Source: Neisseriales bacterium (GTDB lineage: Bacteria; Pseudomonadota; Gammaproteobacteria; Burkholderiales; UBA11063). Taken from it: a stretch of DNA of 64,000 nucleotides. The notes beneath the pieces are model-generated. The model saw only the letters and a program-made list of their open reading frames with translations, was not told where the DNA came from and ran no database searches. The position numbers and the translations under genes are program-made. Location: NCBI GenBank assembly GCA_008017155.1, contig SSGX01000018.1:25989-89988 (forward strand), given 5' to 3'. Shown here piece after piece: positions 1 through 9,461 of this stretch (within the stretch, counting starts at the first letter, position 1; each line of letters begins with the position of its first letter).

Positions 1-1743
1 TGCTAAATCAAGATCATTAATTGGGCTAAATGAGGTGTTTCGCCAATTTGGGATCCAGTCTTGAATAACAATCTTGTTTGCTAATTGTTGTTTAGTCCCA
101 AGGTCTTTCGCCATTTTAATATTTTGCCAAGCTCTAACACCAAAATTTTGCCAAATTGGATTATCAGTGTTTTGTATGGATGCTGGGTTATAAAAGTAGC
201 AACCATATGGACCCTCTTGATTCATATTGCTCAAAAGTGGGCTTGCAAAGTTGTAATTTGCAAATACTCTTTGTTCTGCCCAATTGCTGTTATATGATTG
301 TTTGCCACTACATATAAATACATTTGGATTTGCAAGATAAGTAGAAGTATCAACCCCAACTTCATAGAATTTGGTATCAGCTGGAATTGTACTTTCTTCA
401 AATCTGTATGAACCATTTGGCATTACCAAGCCTCCAGCAATAGTTGTTGGTTTCTCATTTGGATCTGAAGTTTTATATAGGTTTAAAATTGGGATAATAT
501 AACCCTGAGTATTATTCGTAAATGCCACAGTCCCAGAATATGGATTCCCATTATTATCGACACTTGGATCAGTAAAGTTTAATGGAAAAGCTCTGTCATT
601 ATAACTACAGTTTGTTCCATTGGTATTACTATCATCAGTTAGACAGATATATATTGCATCAGTAGTGATTGTAGCTATATTGCTAGCACTTTGATCTGTA
701 TCATCTACCCTATCTAAGCTGGAAGTGATAATTACGCCATTTTTATTTAAAGAAAAGTCTACTAATGTAGTTTTACAGGTGTCATTTAAGAATTTCCAAG
801 GATTAGGGTTACTACCTCCGCCAATTAAATCTTCACATGTAAGAATCCCCATATCCCCAGGGTTACCCGTTGCCGAGCCTTGAGGTTCCCACTGAAGTGG
901 GTTTATACCAGGTCCAATATCTTTTGCAGCGCCTTTAAGCCCTAAAATAAAAATATTTGGGTTTTTTGTTGGTGAACTACCTGGAACAAGCCCACCCCCA
1001 TAGATACTAGATGGATCAGATGATAAGCTTTTAACATAATCATTAGTTTGATCTTGAAGTTGATGGGCAATCGCTATCCAGTCTGGTTTTTCAGTTTGGG
1101 TCACCCAAATAAATGGATTATCCCATCCTCCAGCAGGCCCAAATACTGTGATATAGATTCCTGAATTAATCAAATCTTGTGCCCAAATTGGAAGATCCTT
1201 ATCAAGATTGGTCAAAATATTCAACCCTGCACCATACACGCTAAAATTACTAAAAGGGTTAAGTGGGTTAAGTATGCCGGTAGCTATGCCTATTACTCCA
1301 ATTGCATCACCAACTGGTAAATAAGAAAGCATAATTGCTTTTGCAAATAGATCAAGAAATGTATTTGCAAAGACATCCCAAAATGATGGGTCAACGATGC
1401 CTTGATAATTATATGTGATGGATTGGTTTTTATAATCAGAAATAAGCTTAAATCCATTTTGTCCATTAATATTATGACAGTTAATTTCACCAGGGTAAAT
1501 TTGCTGTTTGATGTTTTGCCCTCCTGATTGCAAGGTGTATGTATGTGAATTTTTAATTGAACCATTTACGGTGCAGATGCGAGTTAGTGGATAATGTTCT
1601 TGGCTATCATCTTTGGCTGAAAGATTTCTGTTTATTAAATTTGCATTTGTATTATGTGTACCACTATTACAAGCACTTAATGCAGTAAGCGCAAAAATAG
1701 AAGCTATGATTGTTTTTGCTAGTTTTTTATAATAGTTACTCAT
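1..1743 (-). CDS. Large secreted lipoprotein, unknown function (3' end outside window)
   Basis: The reverse strand is open from an ATG at 1743 to the window edge (581 codons, no stop), so the C-terminus is missing. A strong AAGGAGGG ribosome site precedes the start. The N-terminus is a lipoprotein signal with lipobox LSAC, then CNSG and a polar linker, so it is probably anchored in the outer membrane. The mature part is rich in Asn, Gly, Ser, Pro and Trp, has scattered cysteines and a hydrophobic stretch around residues 125-150. I recognise no catalytic motif. It is divergent from the 1993 gene. Coding is clear; function is unknown. Confidence 0.85.
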   Translation of the reverse strand, partial: MSNYYKKLAKTIIASIFALTALSACNSGTHNTNANLINRNLSAKDDSQEHYPLTRICTVNGSIKNSHTYTLQSGGQNIKQQIYPGEINCHNINGQNGFKLISDYKNQSITYNYQGIVDPSFWDVFANTFLDLFAKAIMLSYLPVGDAIGVIGIATGILNPLNPFSNFSVYGAGLNILTNLDKDLPIWAQDLINSGIYITVFGPAGGWDNPFIWVTQTEKPDWIAIAHQLQDQTNDYVKSLSSDPSSIYGGGLVPGSSPTKNPNIFILGLKGAAKDIGPGINPLQWEPQGSATGNPGDMGILTCEDLIGGGSNPNPWKFLNDTCKTTLVDFSLNKNGVIITSSLDRVDDTDQSASNIATITTDAIYICLTDDSNTNGTNCSYNDRAFPLNFTDPSVDNNGNPYSGTVAFTNNTQGYIIPILNLYKTSDPNEKPTTIAGGLVMPNGSYRFEESTIPADTKFYEVGVDTSTYLANPNVFICSGKQSYNSNWAEQRVFANYNFASPLLSNMNQEGPYGCYFYNPASIQNTDNPIWQNFGVRAWQNIKMAKDLGTKQQLANKIVIQDWIPNWRNTSFSPINDLDLA

Positions 1744-1895
1744 GCGATCCCTCCTTTGCATAAGTTTTACCTTTAAATAAATATTCCATAAGCATAAAAT
1801 TGAGTAACTTTCCCCTTTTGGTTGATTACAGTCAGTTTAAGCTTAAAGTTTCGGAATTATATATTAAAGAATACCCGGGTGAGAATGACTAAATC

Positions 1896-1912
1896 TGCAT
1901 AATGAATATGCA
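1896..1912 (+). promoter_or_regulatory. 17-bp dyad operator candidate, copy A
   Basis: TGCATAATGAATATGCA is an almost perfect palindrome followed by TTTGACTATTC. The surrounding roughly 80 bp (about 1878-1960) closely resembles 5319-5405, upstream of the secreted-protein gene at 5443. Related dyads lie at 13329, 14896 and 17677. The ATAAT-N-ATTAT core is of the type bound by LysR-family regulators; that assignment is inference. Confidence 0.55.
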
Positions 1913-1992
1913 TATTTGACTATTCCTATGATATAGCTTTGTTAGGTAATATATTGGTTAGAAATAAAATAACCATAATAAAGGATAAACAA

Positions 1993-2229
1993 ATGTTGAT
2001 TCAAAAAATTATTGGCAATGTCTATGATTATCATGGTTGGCAAGCATGTGATGTTGCAGTTGAAATTATTGATTTAAAACCAGACGAGCTTAAGAATAAA
2101 CCCGTGATAATGAAAAAAATGCGAAATGGTTGCAACATAATAGTTAATGTTGATCAATGTGGGGAGATAAAAAATGGAGATATATTGTGGCTAAAAGACT
2201 TTAAAGCAGTTGTTGCATTAACTAATTAG
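1993..2229 (+). CDS. Small protein, unknown function
   Basis: 78 codons starting MLIQKIIGNVYD. I place the start at 1993 because an AAGGA ribosome site lies just upstream; an in-frame start at 1939 would overlap the promoter-like repeat. No signal peptide or membrane segment. The pattern MLI-KIIGN near the start and a later G-IKNGDILW vaguely recall the N-terminal domain of the urease chaperone UreE. There is no urease gene in the window and the protein lacks a UreE C-terminal domain, so I do not assign that function. The upstream dyad at 1896 suggests shared control with the 5443 gene. Confidence 0.6.
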   Translation: MLIQKIIGNVYDYHGWQACDVAVEIIDLKPDELKNKPVIMKKMRNGCNIIVNVDQCGEIKNGDILWLKDFKAVVALTN

Positions 2230-2439
2230 ATCTTTTGGCGGTAAATTGTTGAATCACAAATGCGTATAATAAGCAAAAATGCTAAAAGCATCTAGAACGG
2301 TTTTTTGCTACAAACTACTTAAAGAAATAGAGTTATGGTAATTTTCGTGCAATTGAACCATTCAGATATGTGTATTAATTACATTTATGTTACCTGAATC
2401 CCCGCTTTTTTAAGTATAGGTAGTAATACTGGATTACAT

Positions 2440-2584
2440 AGTGATAGGGGTGTTAGTTTGGCAAGCATACCCTACAAGTTATTGGGAATAATAAATATGT
2501 ACAGCATCTGGATAAGTTTTTTTATGAGCCTGTTTACGCTAAAACTGGTTCACATGGTTATGGAAGCTGCATTAAGCAGTCTTA
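2440..2584 (+). pseudogene. Decayed 3' copy of the 6222-6656 secreted-protein gene
   Basis: Bases 2487-2584 match the last 98 coding bases of the downstream gene (6558-6655) with no difference that I can see by eye. Upstream of that, to about 2440, similarity continues but with many substitutions, and no open frame or start remains. This is the main content of the gap between 2230 and 2615. The contrast between a decayed 5' part and an identical 3' part suggests either a recent duplication fused to older debris or gene conversion of the 3' end. Confidence 0.8.
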
Positions 2585-2615
2585 AAAATATTTAACTTTT
2601 TTCATAGGAATAACC

Positions 2616-3623
2616 ATGAAAGTATCAAAAAAATTATTAGCCATATTGGGAATATCAATGTTATCTGTGGGGTATACTTATGCACATAATACAATTTATT
2701 TTGGAATTGTAAACAATACGGATGGAGTTCTGACATTTAGACAAGATGCCCCTGATAACTTTGACTTTAAAGGTGGTGACTTATCCCCGTCTATTCCTCC
2801 TGGAGGTAAGTTAAATGCTCAGGGCGACGAAGAGGGAACGGTTTGGAACTCATCAAGTGGAAGTATCATTGTATTTAAGGATGGTGATTATTATGCAGAG
2901 ATAAGGTTCTATGCTGATGATAATGTCAATCCTAGTGATATTTGGTATGACTATCCTGTTGGGTATTTTCCTGTATGTCATGATGCCAACTTTCTTGGTG
3001 ACACAGTATCTTGCAATGTTGTTAAAGATACATATCATAGGCTAGCAGTTGGAACGCTTGGTGGTGCTATAGTTACTAGGCTATCTGAAACTGATGCTAC
3101 GGAGGGAAGTACACATTCATATGTAGATATAAGTATTCAAGGCACTTCACAGACGCCACCCTCCGGTTCTTGGATTCATAGTTGTAAAAATTATACCTAT
3201 AGTGCAGATAATGGTAGGCTAGAGGCTGACTGTAATAAGCAATACGGATACACAAATCATTCTACACTAAACTATCGTAATATGTGTTTACGTGATTCTA
3301 CAGTTTCCAATATTAGCGGTGTGTTAACCTGCGATAGCCCGGCACCAGCAGGAAGCTATCAGCAATCATGCTTGGATCCTAAAGTTGATACTGATACTGG
3401 AACGTTAATGGCATTTTGTGCAGATTATAGAGGATACTACGGTGCAACTTCTTTACCTAACTTCCAACAATGTAAATGGGGTATAGAGAACGATGGCGGA
3501 AATTTAAGATGTATGCCGCAGCCAATATCAGCCATGAGTATGACGATTAAAACAATGCCTAATGTATTGGGATCTAAAATAACACCAAGCCAGTTACATT
3601 TGCAAAGTGTAAAACCATGGTGA
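2616..3623 (+). CDS. Secreted protein with C-terminal cyanovirin-N (CVNH) lectin domain
   Basis: 335 residues. Type I signal peptide with likely cleavage after TYA-H (about residue 23). Residues 25-165 form a beta-rich, glycine-rich domain of unknown type. Residues 180-300 contain two tandem repeats with the CVNH pattern: GSW-HSC...GRLEADC...NISGVLTC, then GSYQQSC...GTLMAFC...NDGGNLRC. In known CVNH proteins this fold binds mannose-type glycans, so a glycan-binding role outside the cell is plausible. The C-terminal tail of about 35 residues is unassigned. Next to a GH18 chitinase gene 45 bp downstream, which has its own ribosome site. A half-CVNH-like stretch recurs in the 10465 lipoprotein. 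Confidence 0.75.
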   Translation: MKVSKKLLAILGISMLSVGYTYAHNTIYFGIVNNTDGVLTFRQDAPDNFDFKGGDLSPSIPPGGKLNAQGDEEGTVWNSSSGSIIVFKDGDYYAEIRFYADDNVNPSDIWYDYPVGYFPVCHDANFLGDTVSCNVVKDTYHRLAVGTLGGAIVTRLSETDATEGSTHSYVDISIQGTSQTPPSGSWIHSCKNYTYSADNGRLEADCNKQYGYTNHSTLNYRNMCLRDSTVSNISGVLTCDSPAPAGSYQQSCLDPKVDTDTGTLMAFCADYRGYYGATSLPNFQQCKWGIENDGGNLRCMPQPISAMSMTIKTMPNVLGSKITPSQLHLQSVKPW

Positions 3624-3668
3624 TTGGTAAATTGAACGAGATTTTAATGATAATTATAGGAGTAATTT

Positions 3669-5225
3669 ATGGAAAAATTAAATATTGTATTGCGTAGTGT
3701 GTTTCTTGCATCTGCAATATCTGCTTTATACGCATGTTCAGAAGGTAGCGAGGCTAGTACTACTACTAATCCGACCATACAAGCTAACCAACAGTTAAAT
3801 ATTGCCAACAGTAATGCTAATAGTAAAGTGGTTGCTTACTTAAATTCCTTGGATTTTCAGGTACCTAGTGTTGAGAGTGCTACTTTAGCAAACTTAACAG
3901 GTGGTACTTGGCCAGTCACTCAGGTTAACATAGCATTTATGAAACCGCACTCAACATTTAATATTGACACTGCTAAGGACTCTGATTTAGCTAATTCAAA
4001 TACTGGATTATCTTTTGCGAGCGATTATACTTTAGGTGATTTGAAAGCCTTCATTGGTCAGCTTAAAGCTAAAGGAATTACTGTTTATATTTCAGTTGGT
4101 GGTTGGGATTATAGTTGTTATGTATCTGGTACTAATGGTACTATTACAGATTATTATAATGCTGATTTAGGTGGTAGCAATTATTGTGAGCCTCCACAAG
4201 ATGGATATATACAGGCCGATTATAATTTTGACCCAACCCGGTTTGATTTTTTCCCAAATCCATTGGACTATGCAGAAAATGGAGTTCCCTTATTTGACAA
4301 GTCATTAACTAATCCTGATTTGCAGGATACTATAGCTCAAGCTAAGCAATATATTCAAAATTGGGTGGATTTTGCGAAATATGTTGGTGCGAGCGGAGTT
4401 GATTTGGATTATGAAGAAACCTACTATGCTGATTTGAGTCATGTAGCTAGTCCATATAATACAACTGGTTCATATAGTATAAAGTTTGGCTCGCAAAAAT
4501 TTGCTAGTATTCTATATAATCTAGAACAGGATGCTAAGGCTAGTGGACTAGGCGTGTCAATTGCAGCTGTTCCGGTTGGTTCGGTTAATATTGATGCGGA
4601 TAACGGTACAAATGGTCAGCTAAATTGGGGTGGAAACTTAAAAGGAATTTATTATCAGTTAGAGTCTACCTCTGATGTTCCAACTCCAAGTGGATTGCCT
4701 GCCGCAGCGACATTATTTAGCAATCTAAGTTTGATTGGGGTAATGACGTATGATTTAGATACTACTATTATGTCCGGATATTGTCCATATGTGTTTGATG
4801 GTAATCAACTTGGATTTGCTAATAATAATACAGGAAATAGTAATTGTATCTTAGCTAATCAGGTAAAAAGTTATCTAACCGGTTTCTCTTCTTTCTTAAG
4901 TCAGGTAAATGCCTCAAATGTTCCATTACTCGGTGGTATAGAAACAGGAAAACCTGCCTATCCTACCGGTAACACATCCAATCAAACTGAGTACTACAAT
5001 GTACCACTCAAACCCGGTATTGCTGACTGTAGTGCAGCAGTAGTTAATGGGGAGGCACCGTCATGTATTGATCAAATTAAAATGAGCACACCAAATGGTA
5101 TAATTTTCTGGGAGCTAAATAAGCCAACCACAGATCTTGGTTATACTGGTAGCTTTTCGAATTTAACGCAAAGTGATTTGAATTCTGCAGCGACAACAAC
5201 AGATGTTTTAAATTTATTTAAATAG
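3669..5225 (+). CDS. GH18 family chitinase-like glycoside hydrolase, probably lipid-anchored
   Basis: 518 residues. N-terminal hydrophobic segment ends ALYAC, an acceptable but not ideal lipobox, followed by a Ser/Thr/Asn linker. The catalytic domain spans about residues 55-515. Strand 3 motif SVGGW is present. The active-site signature reads SGVDLDYE, keeping the catalytic Glu and the two preceding Asp of DxxDxDxE, but the first Asp is Ser. A later VMTYDLD matches the substrate-contacting Met-Tyr-Asp motif, and IIFWELN resembles the last-strand Trp motif. It would hydrolyse beta-1,4-GlcNAc chains outside the cell. AGGAG precedes the ATG, and a strong terminator follows. Confidence 0.85.
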   Translation: MEKLNIVLRSVFLASAISALYACSEGSEASTTTNPTIQANQQLNIANSNANSKVVAYLNSLDFQVPSVESATLANLTGGTWPVTQVNIAFMKPHSTFNIDTAKDSDLANSNTGLSFASDYTLGDLKAFIGQLKAKGITVYISVGGWDYSCYVSGTNGTITDYYNADLGGSNYCEPPQDGYIQADYNFDPTRFDFFPNPLDYAENGVPLFDKSLTNPDLQDTIAQAKQYIQNWVDFAKYVGASGVDLDYEETYYADLSHVASPYNTTGSYSIKFGSQKFASILYNLEQDAKASGLGVSIAAVPVGSVNIDADNGTNGQLNWGGNLKGIYYQLESTSDVPTPSGLPAAATLFSNLSLIGVMTYDLDTTIMSGYCPYVFDGNQLGFANNNTGNSNCILANQVKSYLTGFSSFLSQVNASNVPLLGGIETGKPAYPTGNTSNQTEYYNVPLKPGIADCSAAVVNGEAPSCIDQIKMSTPNGIIFWELNKPTTDLGYTGSFSNLTQSDLNSAATTTDVLNLFK

Positions 5226-5248
5226 CTGATGCTTATTATCACAAAGTC

Positions 5249-5275
5249 AAGCCACAGATTTTATCTGTGGCTTTT
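5249..5275 (+). terminator. Rho-independent terminator after the GH18 gene
   Basis: An 11-bp perfect stem (AAGCCACAGAT / ATCTGTGGCTT) with a TTT loop, followed by a T run. Confidence 0.9.
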
Positions 5276-5340
5276 TCCATATTTGTTCACCTTGCGAAAC
5301 CTTATCTCATTTTTATAACCTAGATGAGAATGTATAAATC

Positions 5341-5357
5341 TGCATAATGAATATGCA
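5341..5357 (+). promoter_or_regulatory. 17-bp dyad operator candidate, copy B
   Basis: TGCATAATGAATATGCA followed by AATTTGACTATTCTCA, about 85 bp upstream of the 5443 gene. The dyad is the same as at 1896, and the homology with that region extends for about 80 bp. Confidence 0.55.
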
Positions 5358-5442
5358 AATTTGACTATTCTCAAAATATAGCGGTGTTAGGTAATATATC
5401 GGAAGGTAAATAATTAGAACAAATATAACTTTGGAGAAAACT

Positions 5443-5931
5443 ATGAAAAACATATATCTAAGCCTATCATTTATATCTTTACTTGTTATTGGAAATAATG
5501 CTTCTGCTGATGATGCTTGGTTTAAAGTATGTAACGCATCCAACAATACGGTAGTATTACAATTTACCAATAGTCATCCGTATTATGGATCGATGCGGGT
5601 TAATGGTCAATCCTCAGGTAGTTTTAATATGTTTCATGGGGATTGTTTTGATGTAGATGCATGGACGACTGGTAATCGGGTGTCGCCTAGTGCTGGGGAT
5701 CTTGATGTAACATATACTGATGGTACTAATACTGGGAGTTTTTCTATTTATATGGATGGCTGTCATGATACAGGAGACACGTGCATAGAAAATGTGCAAG
5801 ATACATTTGTAAGTGTTACAAATGGAGACAATTTCTACTGGGGGCATACTGCACTTAACCAACAGGATGTTGATGATCCAAGTATAAATGCGCCATATAT
5901 AATGAATTTCCAATATAGAAAAGGTGGTTAA
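5443..5931 (+). CDS. Small secreted protein, unknown family
   Basis: 162 residues from the ATG at 5443, chosen because TTGGAG lies directly upstream (an in-frame TTG at 5431 is part of that ribosome site). Type I signal peptide with cleavage expected at ASA-DD. The mature protein of about 138 residues is acidic, with four cysteines that could form two disulfides, and looks all-beta. It begins AWFKVCNASNNTVVLQF and ends in FQYRKGG. The opening resembles the N-terminal domain of the 2616 protein in style (YFGIVNNTDGVLTF), but I do not recognise a family. The promoter region carries dyad copy B. Confidence 0.75.
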   Translation: MKNIYLSLSFISLLVIGNNASADDAWFKVCNASNNTVVLQFTNSHPYYGSMRVNGQSSGSFNMFHGDCFDVDAWTTGNRVSPSAGDLDVTYTDGTNTGSFSIYMDGCHDTGDTCIENVQDTFVSVTNGDNFYWGHTALNQQDVDDPSINAPYIMNFQYRKGG

Positions 5932-5938
5932 TAAAGCT

Positions 5939-6145
5939 ATGAAAAATTTAGCCTTAAATGATATTTCAACAGCTGATGCTAATACAAAATTTACAAATTC
6001 CCTTAATAAGAAAAGTGTTAATTGGCTCAGAAAAATAATTAATGCTTATATTAAAACTGCTAGTCGTTCCGTTGAGGTGCAAATAACCTCTCAACTTATC
6101 GTATCTAGGGTGTTTAGTAGTAACCGTCTAGATACTAGCAAATAG
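5939..6145 (+). CDS. Small hypothetical protein
   Basis: 68 codons from an ATG 7 bp after the preceding stop, in another frame. It begins MKNLALNDISTADANTKF and has a basic, amphipathic middle (LRKIINAYIKTASRSVE) and no signal peptide. The ribosome site is weak, so translation would depend on coupling to the 5443 gene. It could be a real small gene or chance open frame; codon use is unremarkable. Confidence 0.4.
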   Translation: MKNLALNDISTADANTKFTNSLNKKSVNWLRKIINAYIKTASRSVEVQITSQLIVSRVFSSNRLDTSK

Positions 6146-6221
6146 TTAGTGTCTGGATGAGTCTATCAGCAAAGTTGTACATAACAATTCATCAATATCT
6201 ATTTTTAATAAAGGACTTATT

Positions 6222-6656
6222 ATGAGAAACTCTTTTAAAATTTTATCAATATTTGTAGTTTTGGTAACTAAATTCGTTGCAGCACAGGACTTCTCCGGTA
6301 CTTGGATATGTCAAGAAATGGATAGTCATGATGGTTATTTGGCAAAAGAAACTATTACTTTGACAACTAATTCAGCGCATTCTGATGCCAAAAACGGAAA
6401 CATGTCTTATGATCTAAAAATTAATGTGCCAGGTTTAGATGGTTATACTGGGGTTGCTGTGAGTAATGGCAATAGGGTTGCACTTTATTTTGAGGGAGTT
6501 AAGAATCCTAATGATAAGGGGGTTGGCTTAGCAACCGTATCCCAACAGGTAACGGGAAATAATAAATATGTACAGCATCTGGATAAGTTTTTTTATGAGC
6601 CTGTTTACGCTAAAACTGGTTCACATGGTTATGGAAGCTGCATTAAGCAGTCTTAG
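6222..6656 (+). CDS. Small secreted protein, unknown function
   Basis: 144 residues with a type I signal peptide, cleavage likely at VAA-QD. The mature protein starts DFSGTWICQE, a GxW opening seen in lipocalin-like and other small beta-barrel proteins, and ends YGSCIKQS. The two cysteines near each end could form a disulfide. Fold assignment to a calycin-type barrel is inference only. The last 98 coding bases are repeated at 2487-2584. Confidence 0.7.
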   Translation: MRNSFKILSIFVVLVTKFVAAQDFSGTWICQEMDSHDGYLAKETITLTTNSAHSDAKNGNMSYDLKINVPGLDGYTGVAVSNGNRVALYFEGVKNPNDKGVGLATVSQQVTGNNKYVQHLDKFFYEPVYAKTGSHGYGSCIKQS

Positions 6657-6720
6657 CATTGCTATTTTAGTATTTTAATTTTAAGAGTTTTTAATTTAAT
6701 GAATTTAGTAAAGGTGTTTT

Positions 6721-9399
6721 ATGAAAAATATAAATAAAAATAAGGTATTAAATTTAATTTTATTTTCTCAATTATTTACTTTAGTAGGTTGTAACAGCGG
6801 TAGTAATGGTAATAATGAAAATAACATTGGAGGTAGTTTATCAATTCCACATTCTCAAACCGCAAGAGTGGTGAAGTACTCTAACAAATTATTGGGAGAC
6901 CCAAATGACGATGATGACTTATGGGTAAATATTACTCAAGATGATGCATCTGATGAGCCTGGATATTTGTCAATAGTGGCGAATAATACAAGTAAATATA
7001 ATTTAAAATTTATTGGTTGTGATGACAAGAATTGGATCTCTTCAAGTCAAATGAGAGATATTCCTTCTGGCTATAGATTTCCGAGAACAAAAAATTATGA
7101 TCCTAAGTGGAAGTTTATGGATGGCGGTGATGGAATATATGATAAGTCATACATATCAAATGGTTTAAGTAATAGTCTACATTTTTCAGGCACTCCTAAA
7201 TATAGTGATGGAGAAGATGTTAATTGTTACTATAGTGCGTATGTTCCTGAAAATAATCAAAGTTTGTATGTCAAGTTAGTTAATCATATTTATAATGCCT
7301 GTTCCGATGTGGAAACTGGTTGTAGTTTAGATAAACCACATACTGATTTTAATACTACTAAAGATAGCAATATTCTCCAGGATGCATTCCAAGCCACTCC
7401 AGTAGATATATTAGCTGGCTATGGTAGTTGGGTGGCTTTTGCTAAGCGAGTACCTGGGGTTGAAATATCAAGTTTTGTGCAAGAGCAAATTGATAGTCGG
7501 ATGAATTCTGCTATTAATGATTTAAATTTATTGTATATGGAATATAAGGAAACATATCTTAAACCTGAGCTAGTTTCTCTTCGTGAGCAGAGATATAATA
7601 ATTTTAAATTAACTGCTGAAAAATATGGTTTTGATGTAATGGATGATGCTCATTTTGCCCAATATATGCCAAAACCTGGAGCCGTGAGTGTAAATGTGTT
7701 TAATTATATCCCTGAACAAGACAAGGTGGTAATAGCTTGGCAAGAATTTGATATGCGTGGGGTGGTCAAAAAAGAATTTACAAGTCCAGCCTCTGAAAAT
7801 ACTCCATTGAAAGTAAAAGCTAATGATTTTAATGTTAAATCTGAGATGAACCGACTTGCTATACAAGATAATGATACTGAAGCTATGCAAAAATTATTTG
7901 CGCGAGGGAAGTATTCTGAAGGTGAGTTTGTAGATTCAAAATTTAATCAGGATGGAGAATTAGGGCAAGCTTTAGATCTTTCTGAGATAGAAGAAGTGCC
8001 ATTAGAACTTGATTTAAGCTCTGTTGCATTATCCGGTGGAGTCGATCTTGCATTCGTAGCTTTTCAGTGGTTTGTGTTACAAACATGGATGGATGGTCTA
8101 AGTTCACCACCAGCGATAGGTAATTTTAATACTAGTTTAAATCATTTAAGTTTTCAGCCAATAACTCAAGATGATGCTATTAATTGGAATGCCTCTCATG
8201 ACAAAGATCATCAAATATTAGCTAATACCAATGTTACTTATATTACGAAAAACTCTGTTTTTCATCTGGCTAGATTTAATTTTACAGATCCAAATTTAGA
8301 TGATCAATTAAATCTACAAATTGGCCTATCAGCATTAACTACACCATGGTTAAGATATGATGAAAATGATAATCCTCGTAATATGCAAGATCCATATCTA
8401 GGGTTTGTAGGAGATTCAAGTGATCATAAAATGGATGCTGTAGTAGAACTTACAATTTCAGATAATAATCTATCGCCAACAAAAGATCTAGATAATGAAT
8501 ATAATCAATCGCAAATTGATTATATGGGATTATCAAACTTAATTCCTGATTTAAATTTACCTGCGCCTGAATATACTTTAAGTAATATTAAAAATAGAAA
8601 AAATGGTAATATAGTTTTTCAGGGTGGAGAGGGGATTAAATCTAATCTTAAGGGTGGCGCTTTTGATGGTGCTTTAGCTCTCAATAATAATCAAGAAGCT
8701 AATTTGACTGTATTCTTACCATCGAACATTAACTCTAAACAAACTCTGATAAATGGTGGGGGATTTTCTGTAAGATATGTTGACAATCCTGCTGACACAA
8801 GTCTAGAAAGTCAAATTACAAATCCTTTGATAATAAAAAGTGATGAACTACGATCATCATTTGATAGTTTAGAAAGTGCTACTCCTCATTATTTATACGC
8901 TAAGTTTAATTGTAAGTTTCCAAATCCTGTAGGAATTAAATGCCCATTAAGTTTATCGTTAGGAGGTTATTCAGATTCTGCTAATCAGGCAATTCGTTCT
9001 AAAGGTAAATTGTATATAAGTGATTTAAATAGCCATACAACTGCGATACCGGTATATTTAAATTATAATTTGATAAGTGAACCACAAGCATTTACGTACA
9101 CACAAGGAACTCCTGGAGTTTATAGATTATCACTTATGAATGCTGGTTTAGAAAGATATGTTAGTGTACAGATAAATGGACTACCACAAGGAACAAAGAT
9201 AGTTTCAAATAGCTGTAATAATGGTTTATCTAAAGGTGAGCAATGTCAAGTAGACCTTGACTTTAGTAATGTAACTACTAATGGAAATTATATTGCTACA
9301 TTAACTGGAATTAGAAATAATTATCAAGGTTCCACTATCTCAGGTGTTTCATCTTTAGACACGGAACAGTTAACAATTAATGTAACTGGTGGCTGGTAG
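6721..9399 (+). CDS. Large lipoprotein, unknown function
   Basis: 892 residues. Lipoprotein signal ends TLVGC, followed by NSGSNGNNENN, a Gly/Asn tether. Residues about 30-190 are beta-rich with several cysteines. Residues 240-300 are helical (ISSFVQEQIDSRMNSAINDLNLLYMEYKE region). The rest is mixed with many Asp/Asn. The last 130 residues look like an immunoglobulin-type beta domain ending in TINVTGGW. No enzyme motif recognised. It lies in a same-strand run of secreted-protein genes from 2616 to 12867, each with its own ribosome site. Confidence 0.8.
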   Translation: MKNINKNKVLNLILFSQLFTLVGCNSGSNGNNENNIGGSLSIPHSQTARVVKYSNKLLGDPNDDDDLWVNITQDDASDEPGYLSIVANNTSKYNLKFIGCDDKNWISSSQMRDIPSGYRFPRTKNYDPKWKFMDGGDGIYDKSYISNGLSNSLHFSGTPKYSDGEDVNCYYSAYVPENNQSLYVKLVNHIYNACSDVETGCSLDKPHTDFNTTKDSNILQDAFQATPVDILAGYGSWVAFAKRVPGVEISSFVQEQIDSRMNSAINDLNLLYMEYKETYLKPELVSLREQRYNNFKLTAEKYGFDVMDDAHFAQYMPKPGAVSVNVFNYIPEQDKVVIAWQEFDMRGVVKKEFTSPASENTPLKVKANDFNVKSEMNRLAIQDNDTEAMQKLFARGKYSEGEFVDSKFNQDGELGQALDLSEIEEVPLELDLSSVALSGGVDLAFVAFQWFVLQTWMDGLSSPPAIGNFNTSLNHLSFQPITQDDAINWNASHDKDHQILANTNVTYITKNSVFHLARFNFTDPNLDDQLNLQIGLSALTTPWLRYDENDNPRNMQDPYLGFVGDSSDHKMDAVVELTISDNNLSPTKDLDNEYNQSQIDYMGLSNLIPDLNLPAPEYTLSNIKNRKNGNIVFQGGEGIKSNLKGGAFDGALALNNNQEANLTVFLPSNINSKQTLINGGGFSVRYVDNPADTSLESQITNPLIIKSDELRSSFDSLESATPHYLYAKFNCKFPNPVGIKCPLSLSLGGYSDSANQAIRSKGKLYISDLNSHTTAIPVYLNYNLISEPQAFTYTQGTPGVYRLSLMNAGLERYVSVQINGLPQGTKIVSNSCNNGLSKGEQCQVDLDFSNVTTNGNYIATLTGIRNNYQGSTISGVSSLDTEQLTINVTGGW

Positions 9400-9461
9400 A
9401 TGAGTGTGTGTCGGTTGTTATTTGACAATCGACATTTTAAGGTTTAGTTTGGAGATTATTC

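Noticed and set aside
1993..2229. Possible UreE-like urease accessory protein
   Set aside because: Only a loose pattern at the N-terminus and one GDIL motif; no urease genes and no C-terminal UreE domain.
5924..6145. GTG-started longer form of the small gene at 5939
   Set aside because: It would overlap the preceding coding end and has no better ribosome site than the ATG at 5939.
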